Assembly: GCF_963966145.1 (NCBI RefSeq)
Contig: NC_091047.1
Coordinates: 27,342,001-27,406,000 of the forward strand
DNA length: 64,000 nt
Direction of reading: 5' to 3'
DNA from: Tenebrio molitor
Taxonomy: Eukaryota; Arthropoda; Insecta; Coleoptera; Tenebrionidae
The first letter of the stretch is position 1; each line of letters begins with the position of its first letter. Made by a program: the position numbers and the translations under genes. Shown here one piece after another: positions 47,770-57,717 of the stretch. The notes beneath the pieces are model-generated. The model made no database searches. It saw only the letters and a list, made by a program, of their open reading frames with translations, and was not told where the DNA came from.

Positions 47770-48293
47770 CTTTTCACACCATACACGTTGACCACCTTGG
47801 ACCATTCGTTACTAGTACGAAAGGAAACAAGTACGAGTATCTCCTAGTGATTGTCGACGGTTTCACTAAATTTACCCTGATTGAACCTGTGTGTGACCAC
47901 CTTCCCGTTACGCGATAAAAGTTTCAACAAATTTAAAGTATTTGTTCGGTGTACCGCAAAGACTTATAAGTAACCGTAGTGTCAAAGACTTTTCAAAGAT
48001 TTTGTACGAACTATAACATAACGCATGTGTTGCACGCCGTCGCCACTTCTCGATCCAATGGGCAATGTGAACGGTTTAACTTTAACCGAACCATCTTGGC
48101 CGCCTTAGTCACTGCTTCGGGTGAGAAGCCAAACGATAAGTGGGACACCGTCATGAAGCAAGTCCAGAGTGCCATCAATTGCACTCATAAGAAGTCTATT
48201 GGGATGACCCCAATGGAGGTGCTGGTGGGTTATAAGCCAACGGCCATGGCCGAGTCAAATGTTTTAGGTGAAGTCCAAGGAGAACTGGAATGA
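47770..48293 (+). pseudogene. pol: Decayed integrase relic of the inner element
   Basis: The first frame reads PFHTIHVDHLGPFVTSTKGN, which carries the first catalytic Asp, and continues through VIVDGFTKF to a stop at about 47919. After a shift, LFGVPQRLIS is followed by Asn where the second catalytic Asp is expected. The third part (47979-48293) has a typical NGQCERFN motif with the Glu retained and TPMEVLVGYKP. RT and RNase H are wholly absent upstream. The loss of the Asp together with frameshifts makes it inactive. Confidence 0.82.
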
Positions 48294-48520
48294 CTTGATT
48301 GACATAAGATAAGACAACAAGTTTCAAATCGCATCAGCCAGGATCAAAAGAATCAAAAGGTTCGATTTCGTCATGCTGAAGACAGATTGGCCTGCAACCG
48401 GTACCAGACCTAAGAGAGGGCACGAAGGCCTACACAACGGTTGTTGCCATTGACAAATTGAAGCCATGGGTTATGTTACGAGATAGTCCAGACCAATGCA
48501 AGGTAAGCAAATGTCCAAGA

Positions 48521-49001
48521 CTGACAAAGTGTCAGTAATATAAGTCAAAGTCTGACAAAGTGCCAGTAAAGCAAGTCAAAGTCTGACAAAGTGTCAGTAA
48601 AGCAAGTCAAAGTCTGACAAAGTGTCAGTAAAGCAAGTCAAAGTCTGACAAAGTGTCAGTAAAGCAAGTCAAAGTCTGACAAAGTGTCAGTAAAACAAGT
48701 TAAAGTCTGACAAAGTGTCAGCAAACCAAGTTAAAGTCTGACAAAGTGTCAGTAATCCTAGTCCGACAAAGTGTCAATAATCCTACCCTGACAAAGTGTC
48801 AATAATCCAAGTCTGACAAAGTGTCAGTAATCCAAGTCCAAGTCTGACAAAGTGTCAGTAACCCAAGTCTGACAAAGTGTCAGTAACCCAAGTCTGACAA
48901 AGTGTCAGTAATCCAAGTCCAAGTCTGACAAAGTGTCAGTAAGCCAAGTATAAGTCTGACAAAGTGTCAGTAAGTTAAGTTCAAGGCTGGCAAAGTGCCG
49001 G
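48521..49001 (+). repeat. Tandem array of hairpin repeats (about 17 copies)
   Basis: The core CTGACAAAGTGTCAG is itself an inverted repeat (CTGACA, AAG loop, TGTCAG). It recurs about 17 times with spacers of the type TAA(A/T)(G/C)CAAGTCAAAG, giving units of about 31 bp at the left and shorter ones (about 20-27 bp) at the right. Variants include a TGCCAG arm and a final CTGGCA..TGCCGG copy. An isolated extra core (CTGACGAAGTGTCAG) sits at 49085. It lies between the integrase relic and the 3' LTR, so transcripts would carry a string of small stem-loops. Confidence 0.92.
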
Positions 49002-49248
49002 TATTTCAGCCCAAAGTCCTATAGAGAGTCAGTTGATCAAGTCCACTTCAAGACACAAAGGGGTGTCGATGGTATAAGCCAATGGCTGACGAAGTGTCAG
49101 TGCTACAAGTAAACCTGATAGGAGTTTCACAACTTCAGTATAAATTGATAGATGAGTATAATATTCTAATAATCTGTTCCTAATGAGGTTTGTCCACAGA
49201 CGAACACGGAACAGTCCGAGGACGGCCTACGAAGTCAGGATGGTCGAG

Positions 49249-49600
49249 TGTAAGCAAAATCGGGCTCTGACAACATCCAAACGCTGATAAGGAGCTGCGG
49301 GAATCCAATAGGTACGACTCGCCCGCTTACCCCTCGGGATACTTGGCTCGGGAGGGCACCTGCTTGAAGTGGTTGGCGTCATGATAACGTGGGAATCCAA
49401 TAGGACACACCCGCCTAACCCCGCATTATCATCTAGCTTTGTTTATATTACACCGTGTTGGGGTGAAAAGGAATTTTAGTTTAGTTTAGAAACACATGTT
49501 AACAAGAGATCACCTCTCATTTTTGTATTAGAATTGTTAATTACCGTATTGACGTGTTAATAAACTTTATAATTGCTTTATAATTTAAAGATTTCTTACA
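49249..49600 (+). repeat. Inner 3' LTR (352 bp)
   Basis: By eye it is base-for-base the same as the 5' copy at 46161-46512. The sequence just upstream (AAGTCAGGATGGTCGAG) is only weakly purine-rich, so the polypurine tract is atypical. Confidence 0.95.
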
Positions 49601-49604
49601 CTAT
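49601..49604. repeat. Target-site duplication CTAT, right copy
   Basis: It pairs with 46157-46160. The outer integrase reading frame continues immediately after it. Confidence 0.95.
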
Positions 49605-50254
49605 TGTAACAGACAACTCATCAGACTTCAAATCCGAATTAATGAAAGAAGTAAATTCCTTATTCAAAATTCGTGACATTACTACATCACCTTATCACCC
49701 TCAAAGTAATGGAGCCCTTGAAAGATCTCACTCAACATTAAAAGATTACTTAAAACATTTTATTAATAAATCTCAAACTAACTGGGACGAATTTGTAATA
49801 ACTGCCATGTTTTCATATAATACATGCATCCATTCTACTACGCATTATACCCCATATGAATTAGTTTTCGCAAATAAAGCCATTCTACCTCACTCTATAA
49901 CTAACGCACCTGATTTCCGATATTCGTATGAAGATTACCATCAACAATTAAAATTACGTCTAAATAAATCATTTGACATCGCTCGATCTAATATCATAAA
50001 AAGTAAAGAAAAATCAAAGATCAGATATGATATTACCACCAAAGATCTTCATCACTATAATATTGGCGATTTCGTTCTCGTATTAGACAAATCAAATAAA
50101 CCCGGTCTAAATAAAAAAATTATCACCAACTTTTAAAGGGCCTTATGAAATTATACGAATCAATGAAAACCAAACTGTTACATTGAAAATAAAAAATAAA
50201 TTCGTAACGTATCATAAAAATTTACTGAAACTATTTGTTGCAGACTCGTCCTAA
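49605..50254 (+). pseudogene. pol: pol, last part: integrase core and C-terminus
   Basis: The segment resumes with the second catalytic Asp (VTDNSSDF) and then GALERSHSTLKD, with the catalytic Glu. The GPY/F-type C-terminal region follows. The frame is lost at a run of seven A residues (50113-50119) and ends early at about 50136. The expected homology (a KGPYEI block) continues in a neighbouring frame to a stop at 50252-50254, two bases before the env ATG. The run-associated slip could be a real mutation or a base-calling error. Confidence 0.88.
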
Positions 50255-50256
50255 AC

Positions 50257-52327
50257 ATGAAAAAAAATTTTATCCTTCAAATTCTACTTTTAATAATCAC
50301 GGGGACGCTGTCCTTATCCGATCCATACACCATTACTCCTATCACAGACAAACCTGGTATATTTTATCAAAATCTTGGCAACGCGAAAATATACAATAGT
50401 TTCTTATCTTTACTTTCATTTACTAACCTAAGTTTATACCAAGAAAAATTTACTTTCATTAAAGATTTATATCCTAAGAGCATTGAAATCTGTAAAAAAA
50501 TGTGAAAACTTTAACGGACAAGCTTATTCTTGCAATAGATTCCTACGATTTATTGAACTCCAAATAATTCAACTCAACAAAAAACTTGAGACGATAGCTC
50601 ATTTGACTGAACACACAGTTCATACATCTCGTCAAAGAAGAGGTCTCTTTAACGGAATTTCTACTGGACTTAAATGGCTCATTGGTGCACCCGACGCAAA
50701 TGATGCCGAATTTTATTCCGCTGCTATTAAAACACTTCAGAATAAAAATCGTGAAACTTTAACATTGATGCGACAACAAATTCATATCATGAATTCAGCT
50801 ATCATTAGTTATAACAACTCTGTTCAATCTTTCAAAGAAATTGAGACCAAGCTGAATGCAAACATTAAAACATTCAATAATTTCACTAAATCAGTAACAA
50901 AAAAAGTAAATCAACTAATAATTGCAGAACGTGCTACAAGCCACATAGATTTATTATTACACCTAGTCTTAGAATTAAATGAAGAATTTGACGTAATAAT
51001 TGCTTCAATTTTATTTGCCAAACAAAATATTTTACATCCATTCGCTGTAACTCCAATTAATCTTAGAAATGAACTAAGAACAATTCAACTGCAATCAAAT
51101 TTCCAATTTCCAATATCAATCGAGGATGACACAAAATTTTCAAATTATTTCTCTTTAAGTAAAATTTCCGTAATATATGATAACCAAAATTTAATTTATG
51201 TAATCAAGATTCCTTTAGTCAATGATGAAAGCTTTGCATTGTACAAATTAGTACCATTGCCTTCCTCATCTAATCAATTAAACATTTTCTCCTACATTGA
51301 TCCTCCAAACCCTTATTTGTTGTTGAGCGTGACGAGAGTACGTTATGGGCAGTTGCGAGATCTCTCTTCTTGCACAAAGCTCCCAGAATCAACCTTTATG
51401 TGCTTCGTACCTGTAATCTTCCTTTCTTCACAACGTCCTATCTGCGAAGTACGCCTTAGAACTGAAGACCTCAAGGACATACCATCTGATTGCAATACAA
51501 AATCTGTCAAAGCCAGCATGGAAATTTGGCACAATTTAAATCCCAACCAATGGATCTACGTTGTTTCAAGACCCGTACATGCAACAATATCTTGTCAACC
51601 CAACACCGAAAACATCATAGACGTCACACAAAAACGAGTAGGAATCTTTGAACTTCAACCAACATGTCGTTGCTACACTATGACAACTACCTTAGTAGCA
51701 AGTTCAAACATAACAAGAAACTTCACCAACTACATCCCAAAAATCAATATCAACCACGACAATTGCTGCATAGAGAAAGAAGATCTCCTTGAATCAACAC
51801 AAATGCGACCTCTCCAATTTGATAACTCCGATCTCGATGCACTCCGACATGCCAAACACAAGCTTCAACAATTTGACGAAATCTTAGCCAAGGAAGTCAA
51901 CAAACCATTTTTAGCTGAACACCATAGCATTTTTGGACTACTCATTGGAATATTAACTGTCTCCACCATCATCATCATAATTTGTAGCTGCTGTTCTAGG
52001 TACTGTTGTGACTGTACTTGGATCCCATATTTTGGAAAATTCTTGCCTTCTAAGTCTGGAAGTTTAATCGAATATTGTCGTAATAGCAAGAATCAAATTC
52101 GAAACAGTGTCGTGATGATTCCACATCCCATCAGCATGGCAGATCTTCGTGAGATTAGCACCGATGAAACAAACATATTCTCTGCATCTGATGCTGTCAA
52201 TCGTCTTCTTCATCCTGTTACTGAAAACAACACCGTAACAAGAACAGAAGAAGAAAGACCACCTGTAGTCTCAAATCCATATAACCTCCGACCCAGAAAC
52301 TCCACCAGTCGTGAAAAACTATCATAA
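50257..52327 (+). pseudogene. env: Env: errantivirus F-type fusion glycoprotein, frameshifted
   Basis: The ATG at 50257 is followed by a hydrophobic signal peptide (FILQILLLIITGTLSL). The frame is lost at a run of seven A residues (50494-50500) and continues in another frame to 52327. The long part has a furin-like site RQRR (50630-50641), followed at once by a GLFNGI... fusion-peptide-like segment typical of baculovirus-F/errantivirus Env. It also has several Cys, a membrane anchor at about 51927-51991 (FGLLIGILTVSTIIIIICSC) and a Cys-rich, roughly 110-residue tail ending with YNLRPR. Apart from the one-base slip, no stop interrupts it. Env of this class is normally made from a spliced RNA and mediates membrane fusion. 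Confidence 0.9.
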
Positions 52328-52370
52328 ATCCCATTTAAGTTTGACGCTCATCATCATCATCAAACCTTTT

Positions 52371-52381
52371 AAAAAGGGAGG
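52371..52381 (+). other. Polypurine tract
   Basis: AAAAAGGGAGG lies directly before the TGTG of the 3' LTR, the expected site for plus-strand priming. Confidence 0.85.
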
Positions 52382-52837
52382 TGTGTTATAGAACATCAAC
52401 CTTTAGTTATAAGAATGTTATCATAGAATGGAAATGTAAGCTTATTATTTGATTTTATTTATTATCTTCATTCTCCGAAAACAAAAGGGCAATCAACCCC
52501 GACACAAACCAAAATTCTTTGTCTTACACATGTCTTACAAATGTGTAATATCAACAATTATGTCAACTTGAACTATAAACTTGTAAACAGAGAATTTGGT
52601 CGCGCGAACAGTTACCTTTTCACACCGCTTATCACCCATTCAAGATATATATATACCATCACTCTCGACAAGACACTAAATTACGATTATAACTTTTAAT
52701 TCATTCCTTCGAATTCCATTATTGTTAACACTTCGTTAATACTTATACATCAATACAATATAAAATCGAGTATTTTGAGTAATAAACACATTAAGAAGAA
52801 AAGTGCATTTGTCTTTCCACTACGAGGTCTCATAACA
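52382..52837 (+). repeat. 3' LTR of the outer element (456 bp)
   Basis: It matches 40787-41239 apart from about eight substitutions and a short patch around TCTTACACATGTCTTACA that adds three bases. It ends ...TCATAACA. Confidence 0.92.
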
Positions 52838-52876
52838 CTGGTGTCAGAAGTTGGATCCCTGCTAAAACGAAGAAAT
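52838..52876 (+). repeat. Extra primer-site/leader copy after the 3' LTR
   Basis: These 39 bp repeat, without change by eye, the sequence following the 5' LTR (41240-41278), including TGGTGTCAGAAGTTGG. A normal integration would end at the LTR. Its presence suggests a second, mostly deleted copy joined through a shared LTR, or an aberrant recombination product. Confidence 0.85.
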
Positions 52877-54919
52877 GATGACGACAATGACAATCAAAGT
52901 GCTCATTTTTTTTAAGTTTTTAAAAGGGAACAATGCAATTTAAGGAAATTGATGCTAATACAGTTCAAAATAAAAACAAGTTTTAAGGTTCGTGAAATTT
53001 TTATTTTTATGTAATATGGAGTTTATGACCAACAGTATAACTAAAGAACATTTATCTTGTTGCAACGAGGATAAATATCTAACTTTTTTCACAGTGTTCG
53101 GCCAAAACATTTATCAGAGCATTTGGAATCTATTCATTTATTTAAAATGTAGATTATCCAGTTGCACAGCTATTATTGAAGTAAGGTTAGATACCTGATT
53201 CCTAATCCGTCGGGAGTTCACAATCGACTCTTCAACGCCAACCAACTATAGCATGTAAATACCAAAAAAAAGATGTTTTTTGGAACGTATTACATAATTT
53301 TATACATAGTATCCCCAAAAAAGAAGACGACTCCATAACTCTCTTAAGAAAGCTACGGACTCGTCTCTTTTTTTTTGGGATAAATTTTAAGATGGATAAT
53401 AAATTACCAGACGTTTCAATATTCATCTAAATTTGCATCTCGAGGTTCTTATTTGCAGTAATTGACTGCAACTTGGCAGTGCACTCGAGCACCCCTCTCG
53501 TTAATTGCTCGAGCGTCGAGTGTCATCTCAGTTGGCGTCTCGTTTTGTCAATAAACCTGTCACCTTCACCAAAATAGTCCCCAGGTTTCACAACCTATCG
53601 GTAATCTCCGCACAAGTCGAAAAAACGCCATCTATAATTAGCGCGCGTAACCTGTTGGACGTTCTAAATCAAATAACTAGACGGATGTTTGCCTTGGTCG
53701 GTTTATTCCGGTGGAGTGAAGGAAGAAAGTAAGTGCATTTTCTATTTATAAAAGACATATCATAATATTATGATGAATATCTGCCACACGATACACGTCT
53801 TTCGTTGTTTACCGTCGGCGTGCTTTGTTTTGACAAGCGGCTTCGGGTGACACTGTCATCAATTTAAAAGAGATGTCGCAATTTGTATCGAATCATTGGT
53901 TTACTCCTCCTCAACGGTTTTGTTTTCGCCGACGGAACAATCTCGTCGAAAGCTCTCGACCCGGCCGGGAAAAAAGCTCTCGTCGCCGGCTCGTCAAACT
54001 TGGAGCGTTTCCGTAAGAGTCAAAGCTCGGATCCGCGTTAGACACGCTTCGATTCACAACACACATGACACAAATTCGCTCTAAATTATTCATGGGCGAT
54101 AATAAATATGCAAATTAATTTAACGTATTATACACAAATCCCCGCTCATGACGCGTGTTACGCCAAGACGGGACAAATGCACCGAGAGTACATCTAAATA
54201 ATCCTAAATGTGATTTAAGACGTTTAGTAGCAAAACAAGGTTAAAACTTTGATTGAGTTGTATTGGTCGAGAACGAAAACAAATCAATTTGCGTGGAATT
54301 GATCATTCGAAAACTTCTTGATGTTTCCGACAATATTAAGGAAATCAAGTCAAGAGTTTTAGGTCGGGCATAAAAGAGATACTTAAGTGAGTTCAGGAAT
54401 TTAATAAAAATCTAATGTAAACAAACAACACAAGTATTGGCTTTATTAACCGAATTACTGCCTTCAATATTTTCCAATACAATTTTACAATAAAATTCTA
54501 TTCCTTACAAAAAAGCTATTTGTATCATAAACAATACGTTGAACTAAAGTATGTAATTGTTATTGTAAAATTCAGTTTAGTTGTTTATGAATTTGTGAAG
54601 GGTCTAGTATTGTCAGTTCTTATAATTATTCAATAATAGGAATAAATAATACAGTGGCTATAAGACATTTAACACTTCTCCATCTACCTTATTTTCTGCT
54701 GTTTGATTCCATTTGAAGGTACTTTGTTGTCTTTGTTTTTTCCTCTTTTTCGATATTCGACATAATTTTTTGTACTCAATTTTATTTTATTTTTACTAAA
54801 TAATTATGTTATGGTGTCATCGTTTCTTTTACTATTATAATTTTTCAAGTAGACAATTCGTTTTCACGGCGCACAACTATGTAATAGTCTAATAGTATAT
54901 TATGATACAAGTTTATAAG
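52877..54919. other. Non-coding stretch; MITE fragment and GC-richer block
   Basis: About 53190-53245 is a partial copy of the MITE at 6811-7003. Positions 53460-54180 are GC-richer. A plus-strand frame there (53505-53731) ends exactly at a GTAAGT donor-like site (AAGAAA|GTAAGTGC), and a TCAGTT initiator-like motif sits at about 53528. A 5' exon of a plus-strand gene is conceivable but unproven. The rest is AT-rich. Confidence 0.3.
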
Positions 54920-54965
54920 GAAGCCTTTAAAGCACGCGCGACGAGTGCTTTAAAAGCCCTTTTTC
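54920..54965. repeat. Short palindrome with CGCGACGAG loop
   Basis: CTTTAAAGCAC pairs with GTGCTTTAAAAG around GCGCGAC. The same TTTAAAGCACGAGCGACGA core is seen in the loop of the hairpin element at 45597. Confidence 0.65.
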
Positions 54966-55064
54966 GCACGCATTTTAGTGTCAAAAACAGGGATTCTGAT
55001 TCAGGTATAATAAAAAATTACGTATATAAATTACAATTAAATATTTAGTGATTTATTATTATTT

Positions 55065-55309
55065 CTGTGGCGGTCGTGAAAAAGTAGGTAAGTCAAATAA
55101 TTTCAAAAATGAGTTAACGATGTTTAAATCATGGAATTAAATAATTCAGATTTTCACAGTTTAAAATTTACTTATATTGGAAGCAAGTACAGGTAGAAAG
55201 AAGTTTCTATTTAATTACAGGATTTTAGGAATGATGTGGAATATTGAATCGTTGCCCTGAAAAATTAACATTTTCGACTTACCTACCTATTTTTTCACGA
55301 CCGCCACAG
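55065..55309. mobile_element. MITE with CTGTGGCGGTCGTG ends
   Basis: CTGTGGCGGTCGTGAAAAAG..AGGTAAGTC at the left is mirrored by GACTTACCTACC..TTTTTTCACGACCGCCACAG at the right. ATTT flanks both sides, but a clear longer target duplication is not seen. The 245-bp element has no coding capacity. Confidence 0.75.
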
Positions 55310-55357
55310 ATTTATTATAGCTAATAAAAAATTTGTTTTTTAATTATTTAATAATAA

Positions 55358-55473
55358 CGTGCGATCAATTAAAAAAAAATCGAGTTACCTGGATTGTGCT
55401 ATTCTGATGCTTTGATTGGTTCAAACCACCATTTTCGCCTACTCTGACTTTTTTTTTTTTTTTTTTATCGCAC
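55358..55473. repeat. Hairpin element, GTGCGATCAATT family (copy 2)
   Basis: The left arm GTGCGATCAATTAAAAA..AATCGAGT is mirrored by ACTCTGA, a long T-run and ATCGCAC. It has the same arms as 2611-2712, but the right arm has been replaced largely by the T-run and the loop is unrelated. Confidence 0.6.
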
Positions 55474-56132
55474 GGTACAAATTTATACTTCTTTCCTGAA
55501 AAATTTGTCATACTTCGTACTTCTCAATTTTTAATTTTTCTCGTTAGACCAATGGAAAAATAAAAAACATGGCTATTATTACAATTATTCTTGTGAAAGC
55601 AGGTAAAATAAGAGTTTCCGGTATTATGACACTCTGGTTTATTTGCCAAGTCCGGCGACACCCACCGTGTTATAAAATGGAAAATATTTTGACGAAAATT
55701 AACGCCACCTGTCAAACGTTAATGATTAAGGGCACATAAATCAATGACAACAAAGAGGCGCTCCTGGCCAGTTCCAACGGACCGAAGCAACGAAGAAGCG
55801 CCTTACGTATTTCCGATCGTCTTCGTCGACTTATCCACGATAATTGGGATTTTGGCACAATCTAGATCCAACGCGATTAATTAAAAAATCAAGGGCTATT
55901 TAAGTTTGCTTTGAAGTTGTAATTTATTGATTCTCCAAGTGGACAACAGACGAGGAGAGTATTTATACGATTTTTCAGCTGGAGCAGACGATGAAGCGGT
56001 TGCGAAGGAGTGTGCAACAGGCTAGTTTTTATTTTCATTCAAGCAAATTGAGTTCTACTTTTCTACTGATTTTTGTTTTTTTTTTTAACCGGTGATACAC
56101 TGCAAGTAAAATTTAGAGTGAGTGAGAGTACA

Positions 56133-56518
56133 TACAGGGTGTAGTAGAGTATGGTATATATTCAAACCCTGCATTATGCAAACCCTGAACGTATCTTTAA
56201 GCGTAGGTATTTAAAACAAAAATTAGTGAGAAAAAAATTATGACATTCAAACCACTGAAATGCACTATTGAGGGCCGCTGACATTGGTATTAAAAAGTAC
56301 ACAAATAATGCATAATCTACACTCAAAGTCGAAAAGTTTTTATTTGTTGGATGTACAAATGATAAGCTCACCTCATTCTTAACAGTGGCCACAGTTACAA
56401 AATTTTCGAATTGCTCTTGTACCCACACGGTTAAACTTAGGACACTGAAATTTTTTTGAAGAAACTTTACTTGGGGATCAAATACAGGTTTAAATTAATA
56501 TATACCATACTCTGTGTA
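56133..56518. mobile_element. MITE with TACAGGGTGTAGTAGAGTATGG end
   Basis: The left GAGTATGGTATATATTCAAACC is mirrored by GGTTTAAATTAATATATACCATACTC at the right. The right terminus is TGTGTA, so the outermost bases have diverged. The minus frame inside (56428-56174) shows no transposase motif. Confidence 0.7.
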
Positions 56519-57420
56519 AGACATTTGCAATTTTTTTATTTAGTTCTGTTTAAATTTAAAATAAAAAATGAACAGGGAGAGAGAGAATTTCAAAAAATAT
56601 TAATGTACATATACAGCTGAATTAATACGACCAAGATCTAACAATATTTCAGTTGTTGAAAACAGTTAAATATTTTTTGAAAAATAATACTACATATTTC
56701 CGAAGTAATCTTGATAAATTCCTAATTTAAAGAAATGTTTTCTTGTCAGAAAAACCTTTCAGTAAAATCATTAAAACTTGTGCGGAAGCGAAGGTTTCGC
56801 GATGGTTTGGGGAGCATTAACTGTTATGAATATTTTCTTTTCAAAACAAATAAAAAAAAAGTATCCACTTGGGGAGCAGATATTTCTAAGTTGTTTCTGG
56901 TTACATAATTCACAATTGTGAAATATAAAAAGAGCAGGTTGATATTTGAAAATCAAGGAATGTAAAATACATAAGCAGAGAGGAATTTATTGAAATTTAT
57001 GCGTTAAGAAAAAAATAGTTTATTTTTAAAGCAAACTTTCTCCAAACAGCCTTTATTTACATATTATTCCTTAGTTCATTATCTATTATTTTTTGCTTTT
57101 TTGCATAATATGGTATTCACACTACTTACCTATTACTTACGTTTATTATTATCTATTTGCTGAACAATTCATTAATCCGCGATAATCCTTTTTAATACTA
57201 AACTAATTTTTTATATTTTATTATTTGTCACGTGTCATTCTTGCATTCTTTGTACTCATTTTTGCTTTTTTTCTGAACTACGTTATGAGAAAATTAAAAA
57301 AAAAAAAATTAACAAGCAACTTTATCAGGAATAAAGACAGAAAAGTAAAATACTTTCACTTAAAAATTTTAATTTATAGGAAATCATGTTTCCAGATAAT
57401 AGTTATTTATGCAACAAGTG

Positions 57421-57512
57421 AGTAAAGTCATACTTTTTTCACAAGAAGGAAAATTTGCTGCTCGAGCGAAGCGAGTGCGCAAATCCGTTGAGTAAAAAAA
57501 AGATACTTTACT
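57421..57512. repeat. Palindrome with CTCGAGCGAAGCGAGTG loop
   Basis: AGTAAAGTCATACTTTTTTCAC pairs with AGTAAAAAAAAGATACTTTACT. An inner ATTTGC..GCAAAT pair brackets the loop CTCGAGCGAAGCGAGTGC. It is a member of the palindrome group also found at 13532, 33824, 45597, 54920, 59310, 61720 and 63032. Confidence 0.75.
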
Positions 57513-57679
57513 AACGAGTTGAATACAAAAATTTTTTGGCGCCCGTAAGTTTAGATAACAATTTTTTCGACACTCTCAAAACTTGAAAATTTTCTCCTGG
57601 CCCACTCATGCCAAAAAAATCCCAATTTACATACGAACTCGTTAAAAAAACTACTAATTATGAATGAAAAATTTTATAA

Positions 57680-57717
57680 TTGCGTTAAAAAATGACACGG
57701 CACTTTTTTTAACGCAA
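57680..57717. repeat. Small hairpin TTGCGTTAAAAA
   Basis: TTGCGTTAAAAA and TTTTTTTAACGCAA form the stem around ATGACACGGCAC. Confidence 0.6.

Larger units (their letters stand above)
46161..49600 (+). mobile_element. Inner gag-only LTR retrotransposon (3440 bp)
   Basis: Two 352-bp LTRs, identical by eye, bound the element, flanked by a CTAT duplication. The interior holds an intact gag-like frame, then a jump straight into a decayed integrase relic, with protease, RT and RNase H missing. A tandem-repeat array and a weak polypurine region follow. Identical LTRs imply very recent insertion. The pol deletion must predate it or be repaired from the same source, so the element was presumably mobilised in trans by an autonomous Ty3/gypsy relative. 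Confidence 0.92.
40787..52876 (+). mobile_element. Env-bearing Ty3/gypsy retrotransposon (errantivirus type)
   Basis: The order is 5' LTR, primer site, gag, pol (PR-RT-RNaseH-IN), env, polypurine tract and 3' LTR, all on the plus strand. The LTRs differ at about eight substitutions plus one short complex patch, so the insertion is not recent. Pol is broken by a frameshift near 43556, a stop at 44793, and two insertions in integrase (45597-46116 and 46161-49600). A-run frameshifts affect the integrase tail and env. The gag frame is open throughout. No target duplication is visible, and the 3' LTR is followed by 39 bp of primer-site/leader sequence. It is defective as read. Confidence 0.93.

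Noticed and set aside
48521..49001. Could the repeat array be a CRISPR array?
   Set aside because: Repeats are imperfect, spacers are also repetitive and of variable length, and the array lies inside an insect LTR element. It is a minisatellite of hairpin units.
49573..49604. Start of the integrase frame within the inner 3' LTR
   Set aside because: The first ten or so codons of that open frame are LTR sequence. True integrase coding begins only after the LTR and its CTAT duplication.
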